Positions 52,232 to 62,760 are shown, numbered from the stretch's first letter. The stretch is DNA of 64,000 nt from Solirubrobacteraceae bacterium (GCA_030447505.1 JAUJOT010000006.1:186001-250000); one strand, 5' to 3'. The notes: generated by a model not told the origin, from the letters alone. Made by a program: numbers and translations.

Positions 52232-52804
52232 ATGGCCGACCTACCCGCCGACGGGGCGATGGACCTCGACGCCTGGCTGCCCGCTGCGGAGATCGTCACG
52301 CGTCACCGCCGCGAGGCGCGAGCCGATCCTGATGCCCTGTGGTCGGCGGCGCGCAGCGTGCGGCTCGATCAGACGCGCACGATCGGCCGGCTCGTGCGCT
52401 GGCGGATCCCCGGCGTGCCCGCCGACCAGTCGTTCATGCGCCTGCTCGCCGAGGACCCGTTCACCGTCCTCGACGAGGGCGCGCACCACTCGATCTCCGG
52501 CCTCTGCGGGCGCATCTGGACGCTGCAGCGCGACTACGCGCAGCTGCGCGGTCCCGACGACTTCATGGCCTGGGATGCGCCCCGCACCGTGCGGGTGCTG
52601 TTCGCGCACTGGGTCACGCCCGGCGGCGACGGGCGCGGCAGCACGCTGCACAGCGAGGCGCGCATCGGCCCGACCGACTCGATCGCGACGATGCGCCTGC
52701 GCGCGCTCTGGCTCGCGGTCGGCCCCTTCGAGCGCCTGATCGGCGCCGAGCCGCTGGCGCTCGCGGCGGCGCGCGCGGAGGCCGCCGCCCGCCAGCGGCC
52801 CTGA
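52232..52804 (+). CDS. Hypothetical protein (190 aa)
   Basis: Not identified with certainty. The sequence contains RWRIPGVPADQSFMRLLAED, FTVLDEGAHHSISGLCGRIW, FMAWDAPRTVRVLFAHWVTP and STLHSEARIGPTDSIATMRL, ending in a Trp/Pro/Phe turn and an Ala-rich helix. The pattern of strands around a long C-terminal helix suggests an SRPBCC-like ligand-binding fold, which is inference. ATG 52232 has GGGGGA 11 nt upstream; ATG 52223 is an alternative. It is divergent from nadC, 52 bp apart. Confidence 0.68.
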   Translation: MADLPADGAMDLDAWLPAAEIVTRHRREARADPDALWSAARSVRLDQTRTIGRLVRWRIPGVPADQSFMRLLAEDPFTVLDEGAHHSISGLCGRIWTLQRDYAQLRGPDDFMAWDAPRTVRVLFAHWVTPGGDGRGSTLHSEARIGPTDSIATMRLRALWLAVGPFERLIGAEPLALAAARAEAAARQRP

Positions 52805-52816
52805 GAGGATCGGTTC

Positions 52817-53329
52817 GTGCCCGTTTCTCCCTCCGGCGACGCGCTCGCCGCGCTCCTCGCCGGCGGCGCGCGGCCGCGCTGCTACATCGCAAGCCCGCTC
52901 GGCTTCTGCGAGGCGGGCCGCGACTACTACGCGCGGCGCTACATCCCGGCGCTCGCCGAGCACGTCGAGCCCGTCGATCCGTGGAAGCTGTCGCGGCCCG
53001 ACGAGTTCGAGGCCGCGACCGCCGCCGGCCGCGAGCAGAGCTTCGGGGTCGAGGTCGGCGCGCGCAACGCAGAGGCGATCCGCTCGGCGCGCCTGCTGAT
53101 CGCCCAGCTCGACGGCCAGGAGGTCGACGCCGGCACCGCCTCGGAGGTCGGCTACGCCGCGGCGCTCGGCCGGCCCTGCATCGGGCTGCGCAGCGACCTG
53201 CGCGCGAGCGGCGAGCCGGGGATGCGCGTGAACCTCCAGCTCGAGGCGTTCATCGTCCTCTCCGGGGGCTTCATCGCAAGCTCGCTCGGCGAGCTCGTCG
53301 CGCGCCTCGCCGCGCTGCGCACTGCCTGA
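52817..53329 (+). CDS. Nucleoside 2-deoxyribosyltransferase-like protein
   Basis: A 170-residue protein. YIASPLGFCEAGRDYYARRY (substrate loop), RSARLLIAQLDGQEVDAGTA then SEVGYAAALGRPCIGLRSDL match the NDT family, with the catalytic Glu expected in the ASEVGYA block. These enzymes swap bases between deoxyribonucleosides or hydrolyse the glycosidic bond (salvage, or cleaning of modified nucleotides). GTG start with GAGAGGA 7 nt upstream, 12 bp after the preceding gene. Confidence 0.85.
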   Translation: MPVSPSGDALAALLAGGARPRCYIASPLGFCEAGRDYYARRYIPALAEHVEPVDPWKLSRPDEFEAATAAGREQSFGVEVGARNAEAIRSARLLIAQLDGQEVDAGTASEVGYAAALGRPCIGLRSDLRASGEPGMRVNLQLEAFIVLSGGFIASSLGELVARLAALRTA

Positions 53330-53366
53330 CGGCGCGGCCCGGGCGCGATGCGCCGGCGAACCGCGA

Positions 53367-54477
53367 CTAGCGCGAGGCGCTGTGCAGCAGGTAGGCGCGC
53401 ACAAAGGCGTCGAGGTCGCCCTCGAGGACGCGGTTGGCGTCGCCCATCTCGTGGTCCGTGCGGTGGTCCTTGACCATCGTGTAGGGGTGCAGGACGTAGG
53501 AGCGGATCTGCGAGCCGAAGTTCACGTCGAGCACCTCGCCCTTCTCCTTGGCGAGCTCCTCCTTGCGCCGCTGCTCCTCGCGCTCGACCAGCTTCGAGCG
53601 CAGCATCTTCATCGCCGTCTCGCGGTTCTGCGTCTGTGAGCGCTCGTTCTGGCACTGCACGACGATCCCGCTCGGACGGTGCGTGATGCGCACCGCGGAG
53701 TCGGTCTTGTTGACGTGCTGGCCGCCGGCGCCAGACGCGCGGTAGGTGTCGACCTGCAGGTCGTCGGCGTCGATCGCGACCTCGGCGGCATCCTCGATCA
53801 CCGGCACGACCTCGACGCTCGCAAACGACGTCTGGCGCCGGTTGGCGGAATCGAACGGCGACAGGCGCACGAGCCGGTGCACGCCCTTCTCGGCGGCGTA
53901 GAGGCCATAGGCGTTGTCGCCCTCGACGCGGAACGTCGCCGACTTGATGCCGGCCTCCTCACCCGCGCTGACTTCGAGCAGCTCGACCTTGAAGCCGCGG
54001 CGCTCGGCCCACTTCATCTCCATCCGCAGGACCATCTCGGCCCAGTCCTGGGCGTCCGTCCCGCCGGCGCCGGCGTTGATCGTGACGAGCGCGTCGCCGG
54101 CGTCATAGCGCCCGGAGAACAGGCGCTGCTCCTCGAGCGCTGCGAGGCGCGCCTCGACGGGCGCCAGCTGCTCCTCGAGCTCGCCGGCGATCTCGTCGTC
54201 CTCCTCGGCCATCTCGGCGAGCGACGCGAGATCCTCGACATCGGCCTCGAGCGTGCGGAACTGCTCCAGGCGCCGCGTCGTGCGCGCATGCTCCGCGCTG
54301 ACCTTGGCCGCGGCCTCCTGGTCGTCCCAGAAGCCGGCTTCCGACATCTGCTGCTCGAGCACAGCCGCCCGCTCGCCCAGCGAAGCCGGGTCAAAGGTAG
54401 TCCGCGAGCAGGGACATCTGCGCGCGGATCGCAGCAAGGCGCTGCGGGATGCCCTCGGGAGTCGGCGTTGCGGCCAT
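53367..54477 (-). CDS. prfB: Peptide chain release factor 2, with programmed +1 frameshift
   Basis: A 369-residue RF2 that reads UGA/UAA stop codons. Codons 1-28 (MAATPTPEGIPQRLAAIRAQ, MSLLADYL) end at TGA 54393-54391. Skipping one T at CTTTGA continues DPASLGERAAVLEQQMSEAG to the stop at 53367. The stop-codon recognition tripeptide SPF (LVRLSPFDSANRRQ) and catalytic GGQ (SGAGGQHVNKTDSAVRITH) are intact. TATCCT (54489-54484) lies 6 nt before the ATG. The frameshift is the known autoregulatory device of prfB: low RF2 lets ribosomes slip past the in-frame UGA. Confidence 0.95.
54390..54396 (-). other. prfB +1 programmed frameshift site
   Basis: CTT TGA C (54396-54390) is identical to the E. 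coli prfB slip site. The usual upstream Shine-Dalgarno-like AGGGGG is not evident; only GCGGAC precedes TAC CTT. Confidence 0.9.
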
Positions 54478-54698
54478 GGCGCCAGGATAGAGCGGGCGCA
54501 GGAACGTGCGTGATCTCGAGGTTGCGCACGACCGGGCTTGCGATCGCGACGAATCCGGCTGACCTCCTCGACGCTCGGCGGCGCGGCCTCGTCTGTCGTC
54601 TTCGCGGTCATCTGAGCGCGAGCTGTGGAGCACAGGCGGGAGTTCTGCGGCGGACGCGCGGGCCTGGACTTCGGGCAGCGGCTCGATTCAATACCCCG

Positions 54699-55310
54699 AT
54701 GGACCCCTACGCCGTGCTCGGCCTGGATCCCGGCGCCTGCGTCGACGACGCCACGCGCGCGTACCGCGAGCTCGCCAAGCAGTGGCATCCCGACCGCGCG
54801 GGCGAGCAGGGCGCGGCCCGGATGATCCAGCTCAACGTCGCTTACGAGATGGTGCGGTCCGAGCAGCGGGCGCGCGCCGGCGCGCCGGTCGGGCCGGCCG
54901 GCGGCCACGGTCGCGGCGGCGCGGGCCGCGGACCCGGCGGCTGGCTTCCGGAGGCGATGCGGCGCGCGCTCGGTCGCGAGCTGCTCGACGCCCTCGAGCC
55001 GCAGGAGCGCGTCGAGCTCGTCACGCCGGCGGCGACGTGGGCGAGCCCGAGCACGCTGCTCGCGGTCACCGACCGGCGCCTGCTCTGGCTGCTCGACGAC
55101 GCCGTCGCAAACCGCGTCCGCTCGCTGCGCTTCCGCGACACCGAGCGCGCCGAGCAGGACCTCGTCTGGCCACGCCGCTCACGCGCGCGGCTGCGCGTGC
55201 AGCCGCGCTACGGCGGCAAGCGCTGGACGTTCTCCGAGCTGCGCCCCGCGACCGCCGCCGCGATCGCCGGGCACGTGCGGGCGGGGCTGCCGGCGCCGCC
55301 GGTCGGCTGA
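54699..55310 (+). CDS. J-domain protein
   Basis: A 203-residue protein. N-terminal J domain (YAVLGLDPGACVDDATRAYR, then HPD at 30-32 in WHPDRAG), the DnaK-stimulating module, though shorter than usual at about 55 residues. A Gly-rich linker (GGHGRGGAGRGPGGW) and an unassigned C-terminal domain follow, with PSTLLAVTDRRLLWLLDDAV, RVRSLRFRD and RARLRVQPRYGGKRWTF. That region resembles a PH-like or bacterial SHOCT-associated beta domain. Probably a specialised co-chaperone. ATG at 54699; divergent from prfB across 221 bp in which I see no other gene. Confidence 0.82.
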   Translation: MDPYAVLGLDPGACVDDATRAYRELAKQWHPDRAGEQGAARMIQLNVAYEMVRSEQRARAGAPVGPAGGHGRGGAGRGPGGWLPEAMRRALGRELLDALEPQERVELVTPAATWASPSTLLAVTDRRLLWLLDDAVANRVRSLRFRDTERAEQDLVWPRRSRARLRVQPRYGGKRWTFSELRPATAAAIAGHVRAGLPAPPVG

Positions 55311-55382
55311 GTCGTCCCCCCGGTCGCGGCAGGTCGTGCGCTTCGCGCAGCGCCGGCTCGTGCGCGACCAAGGAGCCGCAAC

Positions 55383-55408
55383 GCTCCTCGCGCTGCTCGC
55401 GCAGGAGC
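55383..55408. terminator. Hairpin terminator
   Basis: GCTCCTCGCGC, loop TGCTC, GCGCAGGAGC (one bulge), located between the J-domain gene stop (55310) and the small leftward frame ending at 55417. It may serve both. Confidence 0.5.
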
Positions 55409-55416
55409 CGACCGTC

Positions 55417-55539
55417 CTAGACGCCGCTGGCCGCGTCGTTCATGCGCTGTGCGAGCTCCGGCTGCTGCGGCAACGAGACGCGCCCGCCGCGCAACGTGCC
55501 GCCGGTCAGCGCGTACATGGTGTCGGCCCTGGAGGTCAT
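55417..55539 (-). CDS. Possible 40-residue protein
   Basis: From ATG 55539: MTSRADTMYALTGGTLRGGR, then VSLPQQPELAQRMNDAASGV and stop. Third-codon G/C is high and a hairpin terminator lies just after the stop, which favours a real small gene. There is no clear ribosome-binding site and I know of no homologue. The alternative is chance. Confidence 0.35.
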   Translation of the reverse strand: MTSRADTMYALTGGTLRGGRVSLPQQPELAQRMNDAASGV

Positions 55540-55640
55540 CACAGGAGTTACGGTAAACCACGCGGCTGCCGTGCACCGATCTCCCACGAACCGCCCCGCC
55601 CGCGCTCGTGGGTTCGAACCCGCGCAGTAGGCTTGAGGGC

Positions 55641-55760
55641 ATGGCACCGATCCGCCCCACCGACGCCACCGCGATCGACCACTTCGTCATCCGCGACGGC
55701 ACGGTCGCGACGAAGCTCGACGTCTTCGACGAGCTGCAGTTCGGTCGCCCCCGCCGGTAG
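55641..55760 (+). CDS. 39-residue frame resembling the tail of a SnoaL-like protein, with intact promoter
   Basis: ATG 55641 reads MAPIRPTDATAIDHFVIRDG, then TVATKLDVFDELQFGRPRR and TAG. The part DHFVIRDGTVATKLDVFDEL looks like the last two strands of SnoaL/NTF2-like proteins (DGKIxxxxDxFDxLQ). TAGGCT (55628-55633) is 7 nt before the ATG, matching the leaderless geometry of other genes here. It could be a functional micro-protein, or a deletion derivative that kept its promoter and last exon-like part. Confidence 0.4.
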   Translation: MAPIRPTDATAIDHFVIRDGTVATKLDVFDELQFGRPRR

Positions 55761-55779
55761 GCCGACGAGAACGCCCTCC

Positions 55780-56163
55780 ATGCGCTGGATCGTCGACGGG
55801 ATGAACGTCATCGGCACACGCCCCGACGGCTGGTGGCGCGACCGCCACGCGGCGATGGTCCACCTCGTCGACCTGCTCGAGCGCTGGTCGGCCGCCGACG
55901 GCGACGACGTCACGGTCGTCTTCGAGCAGCCGCCGCGCCCGCCGATCAGGTCAAGCGTCGTCGAGGTCGCGCACGCCGCGCGGCCGCGGCCGAACTCCGC
56001 CGACGACGAGATCGTGCGCCGCGTGCGCGCCGAGCCCGAGCCGAGTTCGGTGCGCGTCGTCACCTCCGACGCGGTGCTGTCCCAGCAGGTCCGCGCTGCC
56101 GGCGCGAGCGTCTACCCGTCGGCGACGTTCCGTGGCGAGATCGACCCGGCACAGCACTGGTGA
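55780..56163 (+). CDS. NYN-domain (YacP-like) predicted ribonuclease
   Basis: A 127-residue PIN-like protein. MRWIVDGMNVIGTRPDGWWR contains the first Asp and Asn of the NYN active site (Asp6, Asn9). Further acidic positions are in NSADDEIVRRV and VVTSDAVLSQQV (SD motif). B. subtilis YacP/Rae1 is a ribosome-dependent mRNase of this family, a plausible but unproven role here. ATG 55780 starts exactly at the first strand; the small frame 55641-55760 ends 19 bp before it. Confidence 0.85.
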   Translation: MRWIVDGMNVIGTRPDGWWRDRHAAMVHLVDLLERWSAADGDDVTVVFEQPPRPPIRSSVVEVAHAARPRPNSADDEIVRRVRAEPEPSSVRVVTSDAVLSQQVRAAGASVYPSATFRGEIDPAQHW

Positions 56164-56259
56164 CGCGTTCGCAGGTTCTGCAGGTCTTCGCGGCACCCGA
56201 TGCGTGCCTGATGGGCGAGCATCGGGAGACCGACCAGAACCTCCGGGCGTGCGTACCGC

Positions 56260-56583
56260 TCAGTCGAAGACGTCGATCCAGGTGAGCACCTGCCCGCCCG
56301 GGCCGACCGCGACCGGCACTGCACGCGTGCGCCGGCGCACGCTCGGATGGCGCATGAGCGCGGCGCGGACGACCTCGGAGATCTCGCCCAGCGCGGAGTG
56401 CTCGGGGCGCTCGTCGACGCGCAGCACGATTCCGGTCGAGACGAGGTGCACCGACGTGTCGAACATCGACGCCGGCTCGGGCTCGCGCACCTCGACGGCG
56501 TAGCCGCAGGCGCGCAGCCCCTCCGCGACGCTGGCCGCGAGTTGCTCGTCGCCTCCCGTGCTGTTGTCGACCACCAGCCGCAT
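56260..56583 (-). CDS. Hypothetical protein (107 aa)
   Basis: Not recognised. ATG 56583 begins MRLVVDNSTGGDEQLAASVA; alternating strands and helices (VHLVSTGIVLRVDERP, ISEVVRAALMRHPSVRRRTR, VPVAVGPGGQVLTWIDVFD) suggest a small alpha/beta domain. No signal or membrane segment. It converges with the NYN gene. Confidence 0.6.
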   Translation of the reverse strand: MRLVVDNSTGGDEQLAASVAEGLRACGYAVEVREPEPASMFDTSVHLVSTGIVLRVDERPEHSALGEISEVVRAALMRHPSVRRRTRAVPVAVGPGGQVLTWIDVFD

Positions 56584-57062
56584 CCCTACAGGATGATGGC
56601 CCGCGGCAGCGGATGCCAAACCGCGGGCGAGCGCCGTCGCTGAAGACGGAGCAGCCGGCATCCCTGACCGAGGCCTCGCTGATCGCCGTCGTCCCGCCCT
56701 CTTCGAGCACTTCTGGCGCGGAAGTGCTCAACAGGACTGAACCGGTAGGAGCGGTGGTCCGAATCAACGCATGGAGGGCGGCGGGTCAGCGGGCCCGCCG
56801 TCCGCCACCTTGTCTGCTCTGAGCTGACGGCGGGGCGCCCTTAGGTCGGCGAGGGTCTCGCGACGTCGGGCATCGACGCGCTCGACGACCAGTCCAGCAC
56901 GTTCGAGGGGCTGCGGATCGTGATCGATCGAGCTGCACCTCGTCGCGTCCGTCGGCCGCCAAGCTGACAGACGTTTTCGGTTTCGCATCGGGCGTTACGG
57001 GTCACACGTGTGCTTTCCGCCGCGTGAAGCTCACGACGGCGGGTGATCGGAACTTCAGGAGA
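56584..57062. promoter_or_regulatory. Long divergent intergenic region with perfect 9-bp inverted repeat and sigma-B-like promoter
   Basis: No convincing gene. GAGCACTTC (56705-56713), 7-nt loop, GAAGTGCTC (56721-56729) is a perfect inverted repeat, either an operator or a terminator-type hairpin. Nearer the triad, GTTT (56980-56983), 15 nt, GGGTCA (56999-57004) resembles actinobacterial stress sigma factor promoters (GTTT...GGGTAT). That would suit the membrane-stress genes that follow. Confidence 0.4.
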
Positions 57063-57074
57063 AAGGAGGATGCT

Positions 57075-57650
57075 GTGGCCATAGGTCAGCAGACCAGTGT
57101 GCCCAACGGCTCCGCCGAAGGGCAGGCGCAGCAGAAGGTTCAAGAGGTTGCACAGCAGGCACAGCAGCAGGCTCAGCATGCTGCCGGCCAGGCGCGCAAT
57201 CGCATCCGCGGGCAGGTCGATCAGCGGACGACCGGCGCCGGCGAGCAGCTCGCAGGCCAGGCCGCCGACATCCGCACGGTCGCCGATCAGCTGCGCGAGC
57301 AGGGCAAGGACAAGCCGGCGCAGATCGCCGAGCAGGCAGCGCAGCGCACCGAGCAGATCGGTTCGTACCTGAAGGAATCCGATGCCGACCGGATCCTCGG
57401 CGACGTCGAGGGCTTCGCTCGCCAGCGTCCGTGGGCGGTCGTCGCAGGCGGGATCGCGGTCGGGTTCGTCGCCTCGCGGCTCCTGAAGGCGTCGAGCGCC
57501 GACCGCTACCAGCAGTCGGCGCAGCTGGCTCCGGGCACGCCGCCGTCGCCGATGGCGTCAACGCCGCAGGTGACGGCTCAGGCCGCGCACGGAGCGGCCG
57601 TCGACCCAGCGCTCGACGACGGGCGCGCGACGGGTCTGGGGAGCCAGTGA
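57075..57650 (+). CDS. DUF883-like envelope protein with amphipathic helices (191 aa)
   Basis: The first 110 residues are Gln/Ala-rich amphipathic helix (EGQAQQKVQEVAQQAQQQAQ, QLREQGKDKPAQIAEQAAQR). ARQRPWAVVAGGIAVGFVAS then forms one glycine-rich membrane segment (about 118-136), the pattern of ElaB/YqjD/DUF883 proteins. AAGGAGG (57063-57069) 5 nt before GTG 57075 fixes the start against an in-frame ATG at 57024. It is the first gene of a three-gene unit. Probably a stress-induced membrane or ribosome-tethering protein; not proven. Confidence 0.75.
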   Translation: MAIGQQTSVPNGSAEGQAQQKVQEVAQQAQQQAQHAAGQARNRIRGQVDQRTTGAGEQLAGQAADIRTVADQLREQGKDKPAQIAEQAAQRTEQIGSYLKESDADRILGDVEGFARQRPWAVVAGGIAVGFVASRLLKASSADRYQQSAQLAPGTPPSPMASTPQVTAQAAHGAAVDPALDDGRATGLGSQ

Positions 57651-58069
57651 TGTCGCCCGGGCAGGAGGATCTTCGCGATCGCCCGATCGGCGAGCTGCTC
57701 AAGCAGCTCTCGCAGGAGACATCGACGCTCGTCAAGCAGGAGCTCGAGCTCGCCAAGGCGGAGATGACGCAGAAGGGCAAGCACGCGGGAGTCGGCGCCG
57801 GCTTCATCGGCGGCGGCGCACTGTTCGGGCTGGGCGCGTTCGCCGCCCTCACCGCGGCCCTGATCGCGCTGCTGGCGACAGCCGTCGACCACGTGTGGGT
57901 TGCGGCGCTGATGGTCGCCCTCGCGTACGGGGCCGTCGCCGCCGTCCTCGGTCAGCAGGGCAAGGACAAGATCCAGGAGGCGGCGCCGGCTGCCCCCGAG
58001 CAAACCGTCGAAACAGTGAAGGAGGACGTCGAATGGGCCAAGACCCAGACACGATCCGCCGCGAGATAG
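57650..58069 (+). CDS. Actinobacterial holin-X family protein (phage_holin_3_6)
   Basis: A 139-residue protein. It opens with GELLKQLSQETSTLVKQELE and LAKAEMTQKGKHAGVGAGFI, exactly the holin-X family pattern. Two membrane helices follow (about 45-75 and 80-100), then a charged tail ending VKEDVEWAKTQTRSAAR. Despite the name, these are chromosomal envelope proteins and not evidence of a prophage. The ATG overlaps the previous stop by one base (TGATG). Confidence 0.88.
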   Translation: MSPGQEDLRDRPIGELLKQLSQETSTLVKQELELAKAEMTQKGKHAGVGAGFIGGGALFGLGAFAALTAALIALLATAVDHVWVAALMVALAYGAVAAVLGQQGKDKIQEAAPAAPEQTVETVKEDVEWAKTQTRSAAR

Positions 58070-58665
58070 AGGACACCCGCGAGCGGATGGGCGAAACCGC
58101 CGAGGCGATCGGCCACAAGACTGACATTCCCGCGCGCACGAAGGACAAGGTGACCGGCACGTTCAGCGACGTGAAGGAGCGCATCGGCGGCACGGCGACC
58201 GACGTCAAGGATCGCATCGGCGGGACGGCGAGCGACGTCAAGGACCGCATCGGCAACACCGCGAGCGCGGCCAACGAGGCGACGCCGAACGCGGGCGACG
58301 TCAAGCAGGCCGCCAAGCGCGGCGCGAGCATCGCCCAGGAGAACCCGCTCGGACTGGCGATCGGGTCGATCGCGTTCGGCTTCCTCGCCGGCATGCTGAT
58401 TCCGAGCACGCGCGTCGAGAGCGAGAAGCTCGGCCCGATGGCGGAGCAGGTCAGAGAACAGGCCAAGCACACCGGCCAGGAGGCCCTCGAGCACGGAAAG
58501 CAGGTGGCTGAGGAGGTCGCGTCGACGGCGCAGGAGCACGCCCAGCAGGCCAAGGACGATGTCAAGCAGACCGCCCAGCAGGCGGCGCAGGAGCACGGCG
58601 AGCAGCTCAGGCAGACCGCGCAGGAGAACGCGCAGCAGGTCCGCGAGCAGGCGCCCTCGAGCTGA
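58033..58665 (+). CDS. DUF3618-family protein with LEA-like repeats
   Basis: A 210-residue protein. GQDPDTIRREIEDTRERMGE is the DUF3618 signature. It is followed by three near-identical 11-residue repeats (VKERIGGTATD, VKDRIGGTASD, VKDRIGNTASA), a membrane segment (about 105-122, GLAIGSIAFGFLAGMLIP) and a long Gln/Ala/Glu amphipathic tail. The 11-mer periodicity resembles LEA or apolipoprotein helices that lie on membranes. GGAGG (58021-58025) precedes the ATG, and the gene overlaps the holin-X gene by 37 bp. Confidence 0.85.
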   Translation: MGQDPDTIRREIEDTRERMGETAEAIGHKTDIPARTKDKVTGTFSDVKERIGGTATDVKDRIGGTASDVKDRIGNTASAANEATPNAGDVKQAAKRGASIAQENPLGLAIGSIAFGFLAGMLIPSTRVESEKLGPMAEQVREQAKHTGQEALEHGKQVAEEVASTAQEHAQQAKDDVKQTAQQAAQEHGEQLRQTAQENAQQVREQAPSS

Positions 58666-58671
58666 GCAGCG

Positions 58672-58707
58672 GCGGCGCGGGCGGGCTCCTCAGCCCGCTT
58701 GCGCCGC
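58672..58707. terminator. Bidirectional terminator between the stress triad and secA
   Basis: GCGGCGC, GG, GCGGGC, loop TCCTCA, GCCCGC, TT, GCGCCGC: 13 paired bases with a symmetric internal loop, lying 7 bp after the DUF3618 stop and 17 bp after the convergent secA stop. Confidence 0.8.
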
Positions 58708-58723
58708 CGGCCGCGCTAGCGAC

Positions 58724-61543
<2,820 letters not shown>

Positions 61544-61609
61544 GTGGCTCAGGATACCGACGCGGCGGGCCGCGCCCGCCGCGGGGTTGCGAGCATCTCG
61601 GCGCGCGTG

Positions 61610-61948
61610 CTAGACGGCCGGCTGAGGCGGAGTGTTGCGCGCTTCGCGGCGGCGGCGGCGCTTGTCGCGGTCGCGCTTGACCTGGCGCGCGAGCTCGTCC
61701 GAGCAGAGGCGGATCGCGTGCGTCATCTCGCGCGAGGAGCCCTCGGCGTGCAGGGTGACGCGCTTGAGGTACAGCGTCACTGCGGCGACCTGCGACTCGG
61801 CGATCTTCGGGTTGCGCTCCTCGCGCAACTCGACCTCCATGCGCGCAAGGTCGGAGACCTGGGCGGCGACCTTGCGGAACTTGCGCTCCACCAGCTCGCG
61901 CAGCTCGTCGTTGACCGGGACGTTGCGGCCCTTGACCTCGATCTGCAT
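61610..61948 (-). CDS. hpf: Ribosome hibernation-promoting factor, short form (HPF/RaiA family)
   Basis: A 112-residue protein: MQIEVKGRNVPVNDELRELV, ERKFRKVAAQVSDLARMEVE, VAAVTLYLKRVTLHAEGSSR and MTHAIRLCSDELARQVKRDR form the beta-alpha-beta-beta-beta-alpha fold that occupies the 30S A/P sites in resting cells. It ends in a basic tail DKRRRRREARNTPPQP. The C-terminal dimerisation domain of long HPF, usual in actinobacteria, is absent. An AGGA-containing site lies 9 nt before ATG 61948. It lies 66 bp upstream of secA on the same strand. Confidence 0.9.
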   Translation of the reverse strand: MQIEVKGRNVPVNDELRELVERKFRKVAAQVSDLARMEVELREERNPKIAESQVAAVTLYLKRVTLHAEGSSREMTHAIRLCSDELARQVKRDRDKRRRRREARNTPPQPAV

Positions 61949-62012
61949 CTCGAAGTCCTCTCTGTCGAACGGACGTGCGAGCTCCCGATGGTACGCCCGA
62001 GACCGGTCGGTT

Positions 62013-62708
62013 TCAATGCGGACAATCGTCCAGCGTGCGGGCCCAGGAGACGGCGCCGATACGCCGGCAACCGGCGTGTCGCAGCGCCCGCGCACAGGCG
62101 TTCAGCGTGGCGCCCGTGGTGTGCACGTCGTCGACGAGCACGACGTGCTCGGGAGGCCTTCCGCGAGGCCTGAAGTCGAGGTTCGCCCCGCCGCGGCGAA
62201 CCTCGCGCGATGCCCCGAGCTGACGCGACGCGCTGCTGGCGCGACGCAGCGCAGCCGCCCGCGGCAGCCCCGTGCGCCGCGCGAGCGCGGCGGCGATCAG
62301 ATCGGCCGGATCGAAGCCGCGCGCACGACGCCGACGCGGATCCGCGGGGACCGCGACAAGCGTCGCGCTCGGCTGCAGCAGCGGCCGTGCGGCGGCTGCG
62401 ATCTGCGCGGCCATGACGTCGGCGAGCGGGCGGGCGGCGGAGAACTTCAGCGCCAGCAGCGCGTGCCGTGCCGCGCCCTCGTAGGCGACCGCGGCACAGG
62501 CCGATTCGAACGCGGCATCGGCGGCCGGACAGCGACGGCGGGCGTGCGGCAGCGGCAGCGCGCAGCGCGCGCAGATCGGCTCGCCCAGCCACGGAAGCGC
62601 CCGCCGGCAGCCCGAGCACAGCAGCTCGCCGGCGCGAGCGCCGGGCGCGGCGCAGAGCGCGCAGCGCGGGGGCGCGATGAGCGCGACGAGCTCGTCGAGC
62701 AGCGTCAT
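62013..62708 (-). CDS. comF: ComF-family phosphoribosyltransferase-like protein
   Basis: A 231-residue protein. An N-terminal zinc finger (CALCAAPGARAGELLCSGC and CARCALPLP) is followed by the double-zinc-finger linker and a type I PRTase domain with the PRPP loop VVLVDDVHTTGATLNACARA. ComF is tied to DNA uptake in naturally competent bacteria; in actinobacteria the role is unproven. VPADPRRRRARGFDPADLIA is the conserved middle block. ATG 62708; hpf follows downstream. Confidence 0.9.
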   Translation of the reverse strand: MTLLDELVALIAPPRCALCAAPGARAGELLCSGCRRALPWLGEPICARCALPLPHARRRCPAADAAFESACAAVAYEGAARHALLALKFSAARPLADVMAAQIAAAARPLLQPSATLVAVPADPRRRRARGFDPADLIAAALARRTGLPRAAALRRASSASRQLGASREVRRGGANLDFRPRGRPPEHVVLVDDVHTTGATLNACARALRHAGCRRIGAVSWARTLDDCPH

Positions 62709-62732
62709 CGCGCGATCGTCGCGCGGCGCGCG

Positions 62733-62760
62733 TTACAGCGCACACGCGGAGTGCCACAAT
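62733..62760 (+). promoter_or_regulatory. ctaG promoter
   Basis: TTACAG (62733-62738), 16-bp spacer, CACAAT (62755-62760). The predicted transcription start falls on or next to an ATC at 62768 that is in frame with ctaG and 66 bp before its first ordinary start codon. Confidence 0.45.

Noticed and set aside
54391-54477. prfB as a broken gene
   Set aside because: The in-frame TGA sits in the canonical CTTTGAC slip site at codon 29, and both frames are otherwise intact, so this is the known programmed frameshift.
55600-55622. T-loop-like GGGTTCGAACCC suggesting a tRNA
   Set aside because: The loop is six bases instead of seven, and no acceptor, D or anticodon arms can be folded around it on either strand.
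57650-58069. Holin-family hit as evidence of a prophage
   Set aside because: No integrase, terminase, capsid, lysin or attachment site is nearby; this holin family is a chromosomal actinobacterial envelope family.
58168-58268. Direct repeats in the DUF3618 gene as a CRISPR or mobile-element footprint
   Set aside because: They are in-frame 33-bp coding repeats giving 11-residue helical repeats.
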